From positions 1 to 64,000 of the forward strand of contig NZ_JAROCY010000014.1 in NCBI RefSeq assembly GCF_029436685.1: 64,000 bases of DNA, given 5' to 3'. Shown piece by piece: positions 53,239 to 61,727 of the stretch (positions are counted from its first letter, which is position 1; the number at the start of each line of letters is the position of its first letter). The notes under the pieces were generated by a model. That model had not been told where the DNA came from. It was given only the letters and a program-made list of their open reading frames with translations, and did not search any database. Made by a program: the position numbers and the translations under genes. This DNA is from Novosphingobium cyanobacteriorum. Lineage in GTDB: Bacteria; Pseudomonadota; Alphaproteobacteria; Sphingomonadales; Sphingomonadaceae.

Positions 53239-54068
53239 GCTGGCTCCGATCGGCAGGGAGGGTGAGATACCAAGGTGTGCAGACTGCGGCCCATGAGGAT
53301 GCCCGGCCCGGTCTGCTGGCGAGGAGGAGCCGGAGCGGGGATGTGGTTCATCGTTGCATGGCTCCGACAAAGTCTGGCGGGGTAGACCCGTCCTCATGGG
53401 GCGCAGCCTGCGCACCTTGGTATGCGGTCCCATGCGTTGTCGCGTAAGGCCACAGCGTTGTCTATCTGCCGCGCCGTAATGTCTACCGATAAAGTGGAGT
53501 ATTGCGTGGCGTTGGTAGACGGTGCGTTGAGCCGTGCGCCAGCCATCGAGACGGTCCACGGTCTTTATGGCATCAGCAGAAAATTAGGGGGCGGACAAAG
53601 GGACTGCGATGCCCGCCCCCCGGTGTGCAATGCAGGCCGCGATGCGACCGACACTTTGCATGTTGGCGTGGGCGGACGCCAACTTTGGCCTATAGAAATC
53701 GCACAAGCCGCGCCGATGGGCAAGCACGACTTGCAGATGCACAATGCGGTCATCGGCGGCCGCGCATCCTAGCATGGAATCGTTGCGTGTGTCGTGGCCG
53801 GGAACTGGGGCATGCCGCCAACCACCGCCACACCGTGGTGCGCTGACGAATTGGCAACCCCATTGGAAAAGCCTTCCCATCACGGGGGATAGGAAAGCTT
53901 TTGATTGACCGAAAAGACTCAACTGATTAGGTAGAGATTATCCCGGCGGTATGGAGTCCAGCCCATCCGCGCGATCCAAAGGGTGCTGGACCGCGGCATT
54001 TGATCGGGAAGCAGCTTGCTCCGCGTTACCAACCGCTAAAGCGCGCGATGCTGGGGCGACAGCGCCAG
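53239..54068. other. Gene-free stretch between sulfatase and TonB operon
   Basis: About 0.8 kb with no recognisable gene; the short ORFs here lack family features and Shine-Dalgarno signals. It must contain the divergent promoters for the sulfatase and the TonB operon. Confidence 0.55.
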
Positions 54069-54186
54069 GCATCGTGTTCCCCTCATGCAAGAGGTGACAT
54101 GATGCGAATGCCCACGAAGCGCGCCTGACGCGCACCCGGTAACCGACCGAAATCCGCCAAGCATCTCCCCAGGGCGGGAAAGATGC
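54069..54186 (+). promoter_or_regulatory. Structured leader with three hairpins before the small ORF-TonB operon
   Basis: Three inverted repeats occur in 118 bp: GCATCGTG/CATGATGC (54069-54076 and 54098-54105, one G-T pair, with inner CCTC/GAGG), GCGCG/CGCGC (54119-54123 and 54129-54133), and GCATCT/AGATGC (54161-54166 and 54181-54186). GCATC recurs in both outer stems. This could be a cis-regulatory RNA such as a riboswitch for a sulfur metabolite. It does not match a known riboswitch I can recognise. Confidence 0.42.
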
Positions 54187-54263
54187 ATCGGGGTCGCCTG
54201 GCCGCCGGAACTCCATCACAGACACGTCTGCTCATGCCGCTCCGCGCGGCAAGGAGGACCACC

Positions 54264-54452
54264 ATGCACAGACTGACTCAGGCCGACCTGCGCGATCTGG
54301 GCCGGTATCCCGTGTCGCTGCAGCAAGCCATCGTCGCCCTTTTCGGTGTCGAGCCGGAGGCATGCGCCTCTGGCCCCGCTCCAGCCACGCCAGCCGCCCG
54401 CACCGCGCACTTCCGGCCTGAACATCAACAGGGTTCAGGGATCGAACAATGA
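54264..54452 (+). CDS. Small ORF coupled to the TonB receptor
   Basis: A 62-residue ORF begins with a strong ribosome site (AAGGAGG, 6 nt before ATG) and reads MHRLTQADLRDLGRYPVSLQ, then QAIVALFGVEPEACASG and a Pro/Ala-rich tail. Its stop overlaps the TonB receptor ATG by 4 nt. The coupling suggests it is translated, perhaps as a leader that controls receptor synthesis. No family is recognised. Confidence 0.6.
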   Translation: MHRLTQADLRDLGRYPVSLQQAIVALFGVEPEACASGPAPATPAARTAHFRPEHQQGSGIEQ

Positions 54453-56869
54453 AGACAGCTTTTCAAGGCGCCGCCAGCGCCATCGCGCTTTTCGCCGCCA
54501 CTTCCGCCTTCGCGCAGGAGGCACCTGGCCCGGATGCTTCTGCTGATCAATCCATCGCTCCAGGTGCGGGCGATGGCGGGGACGGCATCATCGTCACCGG
54601 ATCGCGCCGGCGTGATGAGAATGTGCAGGACATCCCCGTAGCCGTTGCGGTGGTCAGCGCCGCGGCGCTGGAACGGCGTGGCGATTTCACCTTGGGGCAA
54701 ATTCAGCAGCAGGTGCCCAGCCTGCAGGTGTTCAGCTTCAACCCGCGCAACACCAACATCAACATCCGCGGCCTCGGCTCCAACGTGGCGCTCACCAACG
54801 ATGGGCTGGAAAACGGCGTCGGCTTCTACATCGACAACGTCTATTATGGTCGCGTCGGCCTCTCGCAGTTCGACCTTGTCGATCTGGAAAGCATCGAAAT
54901 CCTGCGCGGGCCGCAGGGCACGCTGTTCGGCAAGAACACCACCTCGGGCGTGATCAACATCACCAGCAGGAAGCCCGTGTTCGATCCTGAATTCTCGGGC
55001 GAGGTCAATGTCGGAAGCTACGGCTTCTATCAGTTGCGTGCCTCGGCCAGTGCCGGGATCGTACCCGACAGGCTAGCCGTGCGCATTTCCGGCGCGATCA
55101 GCGGCAACAACGGCTTCACTTACAACAAGACGCAGGGAATCCGTTCGCAGGATTACTACAATGCCTCCATCCGCGGGCAGCTGCTGTTCACCCCCAACAG
55201 CGATCTTTCGATCCGCGTGATCGGTGATTACTCGCGCCAGACCCAGCATAGCGTGATGAACCTGCTGGTCGCGAATTATGCGAACTATGCAGATGGCACC
55301 GTGTTGCACAATGCCCGGGGTGTCGCGGACAACTATGACATCCGCGTCGCGCGCTTCCCCGGCTATGTGAAGCCCGATTTCAACGCCTTCAATCGCGTGG
55401 GTGAGGCGGACAGCCACTATCAGGCCAACATGGCTGGCTATGGCATCTCGGGCCAGGTCGATTGGGACTTCGGCGGCGCGGCGCTCACTTCAATCACCGC
55501 CTATCGCTGGTGGGACTGGGACCCGGCCAACGATGGTGATGCCACGTCGCTGCCCGCCGTCGTGAAGGCGCAGCAAGCCAACCGCCAGCGCCAGTTCAGC
55601 CAGGAAGTGCGCCTTGCCAGCAAGGGTTCGCGCACCATCGATTACGTCGTCGGCGCCTATTACTTCTGGCAGACGGTGCGCGGCTATGGTGCCACCGGTT
55701 ATGGCGCGGCGGCTCCGCTGTGGTTCCTCGGCGCGTCAAACCCGGTCACCAATGCGGCGCTCAACGGGTTCGAGGTCAATTCCTATTCCGAACCCACGAC
55801 GAAGACGATCGCGGCCTTTGGCCAGACCGACTGGCAAATCAGCCCCACGCTCACCCTCACCACCGGCCTGCGCTTCACGCACGAGGACAAGACCGGCACC
55901 TTCCAGCAATGGGTGGCGAACGCGCCCGATATCTCGGCCTTCCCGGCGGCGACGCAGGCCACCATCCTCGGCATCCGATCCAACTTCAACAAGGTCGTGC
56001 CGCTCTATGAGACCAGGCTGAAGAACGACAATCTCTCGGGCCTGGTGTCACTCGGGTGGAAGGTCACCCCCGATGTGCTGGTCTATGGCACCTATTCGCG
56101 CGGCAACAAGTCGGGCGGGCTCAACCTGACCCAGCTGCCAGCGGGCATCACCGCCGATGTGCGGCCGGAAAAGATCGACGCTTTCGAAGTGGGCCTCAAG
56201 AGCCAGTTCCTCGACCGGCACGTGACCTTCAACGCCGCCGGCTTCTGGACCGAGATCCGCGACTATCAGACCGCCATCACCGATACCGACCGCGACAGCG
56301 GCGTTTCGCGGCAATACATCGCCAATATCCCCAAGGTCCGCTCGCGTGGCGTGGAAGGGGACCTGAACATCGCGGCCAGTGACCGGCTCTCATTCAACGC
56401 CTCGGCCAGCTACACCGACGCGAAATACATCACCTACTCCAATGCTCCGCTTGCACCCGAAGTGAACCCGGTTACGCCCACTGGGCGGCTCGTCGCGGCT
56501 GATCTTTCGGGCCAGCGCCTGCCTGGCGTGCCGAAGTTCGCCTATACGCTCGGTGTCGATGCGAACGCCCCGCTTGCCACGCTCGGTGGGCGCGAGGTGA
56601 GCGGATACCTGCACGCCGACTGGGCGTACCGTTCGCATTTCAACACCTCGTCCAGCAACTCGGTCTGGGCGGAAATCCCTGGCTATGGGCTGCTCAACGC
56701 CCGTGTTGGCCTGCGCACCGGCGATGGTCTTTGGGATGTCTCGGTGTGGTCCCGCAACCTGCTGAACAAGGATTACTACCTCTCGCTTTCGGCCGGCACG
56801 ATCGGCCTCGTTACCGGGCAGGTGGGTGAACCGCGCACAATCGGCGCCACCCTGCGCACCCGGTTCTGA
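54449..56869 (+). CDS. TonB-dependent receptor linked to organosulfur uptake
   Basis: The 806-residue outer-membrane receptor has a signal peptide (MKTAFQGAASAIALFAATSA, cleavage near AFAQ), TonB-box-like DGIIVTGSRRRDENVQDIPVAVAVV, the plug motif IEILRGPQGTLFGKNTTSGVINITSRKP, and a barrel ending in TLRTRF. It is followed by an MFS transporter and a TauD-type dioxygenase and preceded, divergently, by a sulfatase. The ligand is probably a sulfonate or sulfate ester; this is inferred from context. Confidence 0.92.
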   Translation: MKTAFQGAASAIALFAATSAFAQEAPGPDASADQSIAPGAGDGGDGIIVTGSRRRDENVQDIPVAVAVVSAAALERRGDFTLGQIQQQVPSLQVFSFNPRNTNINIRGLGSNVALTNDGLENGVGFYIDNVYYGRVGLSQFDLVDLESIEILRGPQGTLFGKNTTSGVINITSRKPVFDPEFSGEVNVGSYGFYQLRASASAGIVPDRLAVRISGAISGNNGFTYNKTQGIRSQDYYNASIRGQLLFTPNSDLSIRVIGDYSRQTQHSVMNLLVANYANYADGTVLHNARGVADNYDIRVARFPGYVKPDFNAFNRVGEADSHYQANMAGYGISGQVDWDFGGAALTSITAYRWWDWDPANDGDATSLPAVVKAQQANRQRQFSQEVRLASKGSRTIDYVVGAYYFWQTVRGYGATGYGAAAPLWFLGASNPVTNAALNGFEVNSYSEPTTKTIAAFGQTDWQISPTLTLTTGLRFTHEDKTGTFQQWVANAPDISAFPAATQATILGIRSNFNKVVPLYETRLKNDNLSGLVSLGWKVTPDVLVYGTYSRGNKSGGLNLTQLPAGITADVRPEKIDAFEVGLKSQFLDRHVTFNAAGFWTEIRDYQTAITDTDRDSGVSRQYIANIPKVRSRGVEGDLNIAASDRLSFNASASYTDAKYITYSNAPLAPEVNPVTPTGRLVAADLSGQRLPGVPKFAYTLGVDANAPLATLGGREVSGYLHADWAYRSHFNTSSSNSVWAEIPGYGLLNARVGLRTGDGLWDVSVWSRNLLNKDYYLSLSAGTIGLVTGQVGEPRTIGATLRTRF

Positions 56870-56907
56870 TCTCCGCCACCATATTCGCCAACGCAGGAGC
56901 GGACGCC

Positions 56908-58314
56908 ATGCTTCACGATCCTCAATTTGCCCGGACGAACCCGACGCAAAGGCTTGATAGACTGAGCCTCCTGCGTTTCGCGGCGGTTTCGGTGCCAATC
57001 TATGCGGCGGCCCAGCCGGTCATGGCCTATGTTCCGGCGATCCTTTCACGCGATTACCACATCCCGCTGGCCACGCTCGGGCTGGTGTTTCTGATCGGGC
57101 AGGCGGTCAATTCGCTGCTCGATCCGGTGATCGGTGCGCTCAGCGATCGCACACGCAGCGTGCATGGCCGTCGCAGGCCGTGGATCGCCGCAGGGGGGAT
57201 CGCCTTCATCGTCGGCGCGGCGATGCTGTTCTTCCCGCCGCCGGGGGTCAGCGTCGCCTGGGTCACGGTGGGTGCGCTGCTCTACTACGTCGGTGTTTCG
57301 GCCACGACTACGCCGCTGCTGGCGTGGTCGGGCGAGATCAGCGGCGATTATCACGAACGCACGCGGATCGCCTCGGTGTTCACACTGCTGTCGTCGTCTG
57401 CGCTGGTGCTGGCCCTGCTGCTGCCGGCGGTGGCAGACCAGGTCCGCCCGAACGATGGACCGCTGCGCCTGACCCTGTTCGGAGGCCTTGTCATCATCAC
57501 CGCCGTGCCGGGCCTCCTGCTCACCTTGACCTCGCAGCCGGATCGCCCCGCACCACCTTCCGCCGCCTCCCTTGCACTGGGTGCCTCGCTTCGCGCGGTG
57601 TTCGGCAATCGCCTGCTGCTGCGGGTTCTCGCTTCCGACACCGCAGTCACTGCGGGGCAGGGCGTGCGCGGCGTGCTGCTGCTGTTCGTAGTCACCATCT
57701 ATTTCGGGCGACCTGAGTGGGCGGCGGGCTTCTTCCTCTTCCAGTTTTCGTTCGGCATCCTTGCTGGCCCGATCTGGCAACGCATTGGCACCCGGCTGGG
57801 CAAGGGCCGAACTGCCGTTCTGGCGGAACTGGTCCAGGCCGCGATAAACTTCGGCTTGGTCTTCCTCACTCCGGATCGCTTCGGCCTACTGCTGTTCCTC
57901 GCGTTCCTGCAAGGCCTCTCCCAAGGCTCGGGCAACCTGATCCTGCGCTCCATGGTCGCCGATGTGGCCGATGCCCATCGCGCCGCCACGGGTGAGGATC
58001 GCGTCGGACTCTACTATTCGGTCTTCAGCGTGTCGCAGAAGCTGGGTGGTGCGATCGCGGTCGGCATCGCGCTGCCTCTCGTCGCGGCCCTCGGTTTCGA
58101 TCCGGGGGCGTCCACCAACACATCGGCTGCGTTGCAGGCGCTCGTGCTGGTCTTCGCGCTTGGCCCGGCCGTTGCCCACACGCTCGCCGCCATCTTTGTC
58201 GCCGGTTTTCCTCTCGATGACCGCCGCCACGCGGAAATCCGACGCCAGATCGACGCCCGCGACGCCGTCTTCGCCTCCGCCAGTACGGCCCCCCATGGCG
58301 TGCCGGCTGAATGA
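56908..58314 (+). CDS. MFS transporter, glycoside-pentoside-hexuronide (MelB-like) type
   Basis: The 468-residue protein has about 12 helices. LLDPVIGALSDRTRSVHGRRRPWIAAGGI is the characteristic loop of the GPH cation-symporter branch. It would move the TonB-imported compound across the inner membrane. It lies 38 bp after the receptor and overlaps the region before the dioxygenase start. Confidence 0.88.
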   Translation: MLHDPQFARTNPTQRLDRLSLLRFAAVSVPIYAAAQPVMAYVPAILSRDYHIPLATLGLVFLIGQAVNSLLDPVIGALSDRTRSVHGRRRPWIAAGGIAFIVGAAMLFFPPPGVSVAWVTVGALLYYVGVSATTTPLLAWSGEISGDYHERTRIASVFTLLSSSALVLALLLPAVADQVRPNDGPLRLTLFGGLVIITAVPGLLLTLTSQPDRPAPPSAASLALGASLRAVFGNRLLLRVLASDTAVTAGQGVRGVLLLFVVTIYFGRPEWAAGFFLFQFSFGILAGPIWQRIGTRLGKGRTAVLAELVQAAINFGLVFLTPDRFGLLLFLAFLQGLSQGSGNLILRSMVADVADAHRAATGEDRVGLYYSVFSVSQKLGGAIAVGIALPLVAALGFDPGASTNTSAALQALVLVFALGPAVAHTLAAIFVAGFPLDDRRHAEIRRQIDARDAVFASASTAPHGVPAE

Positions 58315-58346
58315 TCTCGCCCTCCAGCCCCCTCAGGAGAATGACC

Positions 58347-59297
58347 ATGACTGCCATCACCACTTATGCCAATGCAAAGGACCCCAACTCGCTGCTGGAT
58401 ATCGTGCCCATCACCGGCACCATCGGTGCGGAAATCAGGGGCGTTGCGCTCTCCGGCGATCTTGATGCCGCCACCGTGCAGGCGATCCACGATGCCCTGG
58501 TGCGCCACAAGGTCATATTCTTTCGTGACCAGCACGATCTCGACGATGCCCGGCACGAAGCTTTTGCCAGCCTGTTCGGCGATCCGGTGGCGCACCCCAC
58601 CGTGCCCGTCGCCGAAGGTTCGCGCTACCTTCTCGAACTGGATAGCAGGGAAGGCTACGCCGCTTCGAGTTGGCACACCGATGTCACCTTCGTCGACGCC
58701 TACCCCAAAGGTTCGATCCTGCGCGCGATCACAATTCCCGAAGCGGGTGGGGATACCCTCTGGGCCAACGGCGAAACGGCCTATGAAGGCTTGCCGGAAA
58801 GCCTGCGCCAACTGGTGAACAGCCTCTGGGCCGTCCACACCAATGTCTATGACTACGCAGCGGTGCTGCAGAGTGCGCCGAAGAACAACGATACGGAGAA
58901 TGCGCGCGCAGCTTTCAACAAGACAGTCTTCGCTTCGACCATCTTTGAAACTGAACACCCGGTCGTGCGCGTCCACCCGGTTTCGGGCCAGCGCAGCCTG
59001 CTGCTCGGCCATTTCGTCAAGCATTTCGTCGGGCTGAACCAGGCGGATTCGTCGCGGCTGTTCCAGATCCTGCAGGATCACATCACCCGGCCGGAGAACA
59101 TCGTGCGCTGGCGCTGGCGCAAGGGTGACGTGGCGTTCTGGGACAATCAGGCCACCCAGCACCGCGCTGTCGCCGATTTCGGCCTGCAGCGCCGCAATCT
59201 CCGCCGCGCCACTATCGCCGGGCAGGTTCCAGTCGGGATTGACGGTCGCCAAAGCCGAACGGTCCGCAAGGAAAAGGCGAATTACCAGCCGGCCTGA
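58347..59297 (+). CDS. TauD/AtsK-type Fe(II)/2-oxoglutarate dioxygenase
   Basis: The 316-residue enzyme has the iron ligands His110 and Asp112 (SSWHTDVTFV) and His272 (ATQHRAVADFG), with Arg at about 287 for 2-oxoglutarate. The TauD/AtsK family cleaves sulfonates or alkyl sulfates to release sulfite or sulfate. CAGGAGA is 6 nt before the ATG at 58347, which favours it over the ATG at 58341. The context with sulfatase, TonB receptor and MFS supports sulfur scavenging; related TfdA-type enzymes act on other substrates. Confidence 0.9.
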   Translation: MTAITTYANAKDPNSLLDIVPITGTIGAEIRGVALSGDLDAATVQAIHDALVRHKVIFFRDQHDLDDARHEAFASLFGDPVAHPTVPVAEGSRYLLELDSREGYAASSWHTDVTFVDAYPKGSILRAITIPEAGGDTLWANGETAYEGLPESLRQLVNSLWAVHTNVYDYAAVLQSAPKNNDTENARAAFNKTVFASTIFETEHPVVRVHPVSGQRSLLLGHFVKHFVGLNQADSSRLFQILQDHITRPENIVRWRWRKGDVAFWDNQATQHRAVADFGLQRRNLRRATIAGQVPVGIDGRQSRTVRKEKANYQPA

Positions 59298-59314
59298 TCC
59301 TCGGCAGCTGCACC

Positions 59315-59342
59315 GGGAGCGGCCGTCCCTCCAGTCGCTCCC
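59315..59342 (+). terminator. Weak hairpin after the TauD-type gene
   Basis: GGGAGCG (59315-59321) and CGCTCCC (59336-59342) can pair. No T-run follows, so termination is uncertain. Confidence 0.35.
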
Positions 59343-59520
59343 ACCCCGATTGCTCAGGCGCCGCCATGCCCAGCCCCAGCGGTGAACCATCGTGGTCGTC
59401 GCACACGCAGGAAGCCGTCGGCAAACTTTATGCCCTCTTTATTCCGCGCGCTGAATTCACCGTGGAACCTTAACGGGCATCGCGTCCACTTCCCATCCTG
59501 CGCCATTCAAGGAGCACAGG

Positions 59521-59817
59521 ATGCAGATTACCGATTGGCCGGCCCGCGTTGCGGGCGGCAGGCACGCGCGCCGCTTGGAAAATGCCCTTCGGTTGGCCGG
59601 GCTGGTCATCATCGCCTTCGCCGGGGTCACCTGCCTGGGCGAGCGGCACGAAGAACTCCTGTACGGGCTTTCGCCCTGGCCGATGGCCATCGCAGTCCTT
59701 GCGGTGGTGTTGTTCTGGATCGGGCTGATCCTGCTGGTCGGCGGGGCGGAGCTGTTCCGCCAGCAGCCGGTTCCCCCTCGGTCATGGCTGCCCTCGCGCA
59801 AGAGGACCCCGCGATGA
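59521..59817 (+). CDS. Small two-helix membrane protein at the head of the kdp operon
   Basis: The 98-residue product has two hydrophobic segments (ALRLAGLVIIAFAGVTCLGE and WPMAIAVLAVVLFWIGLILLVGG) and a basic C-terminal tail. It is preceded by AAGGAG. Its stop overlaps the next ATG at 59814, so it leads a chain of small genes before kdpF. I do not recognise a family; a role in Kdp assembly or regulation is inference from position. Confidence 0.65.
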   Translation: MQITDWPARVAGGRHARRLENALRLAGLVIIAFAGVTCLGERHEELLYGLSPWPMAIAVLAVVLFWIGLILLVGGAELFRQQPVPPRSWLPSRKRTPR

Positions 59818-59897
59818 CCGACCTGCTATGGCTCGGCATCCTTGCCGGCCTGACCCTCGCAACCCTGGCTTTCCTGCGCCTTTGCGAAAGCGCCTGA
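59814..59897 (+). CDS. Very small single-helix membrane peptide before kdpF
   Basis: A 27-residue ORF reads MTDLLWLGILAGLTLATLAF and ends LRLCESA. It is one hydrophobic helix with a charged end, overlapping the preceding stop by 4 nt. GAGGA in its last codons is the ribosome site of kdpF. It resembles KdpF in size and could be a second stabilising subunit, which would be unusual. Confidence 0.6.
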   Translation: MTDLLWLGILAGLTLATLAFLRLCESA

Positions 59898-59908
59898 GGA
59901 GCACCGCC

Positions 59909-59998
59909 ATGCACCTGCCCGAACTGCTCGCCGCCATCACCGCGGCAGGGCTCGTCGTCTATTTCGGGTTCGCGCTGCTGCGGCCCGAACGCTTCTGA
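59909..59998 (+). CDS. kdpF: Potassium-transporting ATPase KdpF subunit
   Basis: The 29-residue single-helix peptide reads [20 protein letters not shown] and ends FALLRPERF, the typical end of KdpF ([12 protein letters not shown]). KdpF stabilises the KdpFABC complex. It lies 13 bp before kdpA. Confidence 0.9.
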   Translation: MHLPELLAAITAAGLVVYFGFALLRPERF

Positions 59999-60011
59999 TC
60001 TGGAAATCGCC

Positions 60012-61715
60012 ATGACTTCTGCCGGACTGGCCCTGATCGTGGGCTTCACCGCGCTTGTCGCCCTGCTGGCCAAGCCTTTCGGGCTTTGGCTCTTCGCGCT
60101 TTACGAAGGACGCCGCACCCCCCTGCATGGCGCGCTCGGCCCTCTCGAACGCGGGTTCTATCGGCTCTCGGGCATAGACCCGGATCGCGAACAGGGCTGG
60201 CGCGCCTATGCCCTGAACATGCTGATGTTCCAGTTGGTGACCACGCTGTTCACCTATGCCCTGCTGCGGCTGCAGGGCGTGCTGCCGATGAATCCACGCG
60301 GGTTCGGCGGCGTCGGGCCCGATGGCGCGATGAACACCGCGATCGCCTTTGTCACCAACACCAATTGGCAATGGTATTCGGGCGAGGCGACCCTGTCGAA
60401 CCTCTCGCAGATGCTCGGCCTCGCCATTCACAACTTCCTTTCGGCTGCGACCGGCATAGCCGTCGCCTTCGCGCTTTTCCGGGGTTTCGCCCGGAGAGAG
60501 GCGAAGTCGCTAGGCAATTTCTGGGCTGATCTTACGCGCGTCACGCTCTACCTGCTGCTGCCGGCTTGCGTGCTCTACGCGCTGTTCCTGGTGGTCTGCG
60601 GCGTGCCCCAGACCTTTGCCGGAAGCATTGACGCAACCACGCTCGAAGGGGCGCGGCAAACCATCGCGCTGGGCCCCGTCGCCAGCCAGGAAGCGATCAA
60701 GATGCTCGGCACCAATGGTGGCGGCTTCTTCAATGCAAATTCCGCCCATCCCTTCGAGAACCCGACCGCGCTGACCAACCTGGTCGAGATGCTGTCGATC
60801 TTCGTGCTGGGGGCGGGGTTGACCCATGCGTTCGGCAAGGCCGTGGGCAACACGCGCCAGGGCTGGGCGATCCTGGCCGCCATGCTGGCGCTGTTCCTTG
60901 CCGGCGCCACCGTCACCTACTGGCAGGAGGCGGCAGGCAATCCGGCGTTCCACCAGCTTGGCGTGGCGGGTGCGAACATGGAGGGCAAGGAAGTGCGCTT
61001 CGGTGCCGCCGGCAGCGCGCTGTTCGCGGCGGTGACCACCGCGGCCTCATGCGGCGCGGTCAATGCGATGCATGACAGTTTCACCGCGCTCGGCGGGCTC
61101 GTGCCGCTGTTCAACATGCAGCTGGGCGAAATCGTGATCGGCGGCGTGGGGTCGGGCATCTACGGCTTCCTGCTCTATGCCCTGCTGGCGGTGTTCATCG
61201 CCGGGCTGATGGTCGGCCGCACGCCCGAGTACGTGGGCAAGAAGATTGAGGCGCGCGAGGTCAAGCTCGCGGTGCTCGCCATCGTCATTTTGCCGCTGTG
61301 CATCCTTGGCCTCACAGCACTCGCCGTGGTTGTCCCGGCGGGACTGGCCGGGCCGCTCAACCGGGGGCCGCACGGCTTTTCCGAAGTGCTCTATGCCTTC
61401 ACATCGGCGGCGGCGAACAACGGTTCCGCCTTTGCCGGGCTGACGGCGGGCACCCCGTTCTACAATGGATTGTTGGGTGTGGCGATGTGGCTGGGCCGCT
61501 TCCTGGTCATCGTGCCCGTGCTCGCCATCGCCGGCAGCCTTGCCGCCAAGAAGCACACACCCGCCACGGCCGGATCGTTTCCGACCACCGGCGGCCTGTG
61601 GATTGGCCTGCTGGTGGCGACGATCCTGATCGTCGGCGGCCTCACCTTCCTGCCTTCGCTCGCGCTCGGCCCGGTGGCGGACCACCTGACCCTGCTGTCC
61701 GGCAAGCTTTACTGA
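60012..61715 (+). CDS. kdpA: Potassium-transporting ATPase KdpA subunit
   Basis: KdpA is the potassium-selective channel-like subunit of the high-affinity Kdp pump. The 567-residue protein has about ten helices and the selectivity-filter-type segments [11 protein letters not shown] and [22 protein letters not shown], and later [14 protein letters not shown]. It lies 12 bp before kdpB. Confidence 0.97.
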   Translation: MTSAGLALIVGFTALVALLAKPFGLWLFALYEGRRTPLHGALGPLERGFYRLSGIDPDREQGWRAYALNMLMFQLVTTLFTYALLRLQGVLPMNPRGFGGVGPDGAMNTAIAFVTNTNWQWYSGEATLSNLSQMLGLAIHNFLSAATGIAVAFALFRGFARREAKSLGNFWADLTRVTLYLLLPACVLYALFLVVCGVPQTFAGSIDATTLEGARQTIALGPVASQEAIKMLGTNGGGFFNANSAHPFENPTALTNLVEMLSIFVLGAGLTHAFGKAVGNTRQGWAILAAMLALFLAGATVTYWQEAAGNPAFHQLGVAGANMEGKEVRFGAAGSALFAAVTTAASCGAVNAMHDSFTALGGLVPLFNMQLGEIVIGGVGSGIYGFLLYALLAVFIAGLMVGRTPEYVGKKIEAREVKLAVLAIVILPLCILGLTALAVVVPAGLAGPLNRGPHGFSEVLYAFTSAAANNGSAFAGLTAGTPFYNGLLGVAMWLGRFLVIVPVLAIAGSLAAKKHTPATAGSFPTTGGLWIGLLVATILIVGGLTFLPSLALGPVADHLTLLSGKLY

Positions 61716-61727
61716 GGACCATCTCCC

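Noticed and set aside
54069..54263. Cobalamin riboswitch upstream of the TonB receptor
   Set aside because: The hairpins do not show the conserved B12-box sequences I would expect; left as an unassigned structured leader.
59382..59897. Rightward 171-residue ORF ending in the KdpF-like peptide sequence
   Set aside because: Only its last 27 codons from ATG 59814 have a good start and membrane pattern; the upstream part is out-of-frame with the 98-residue ORF.
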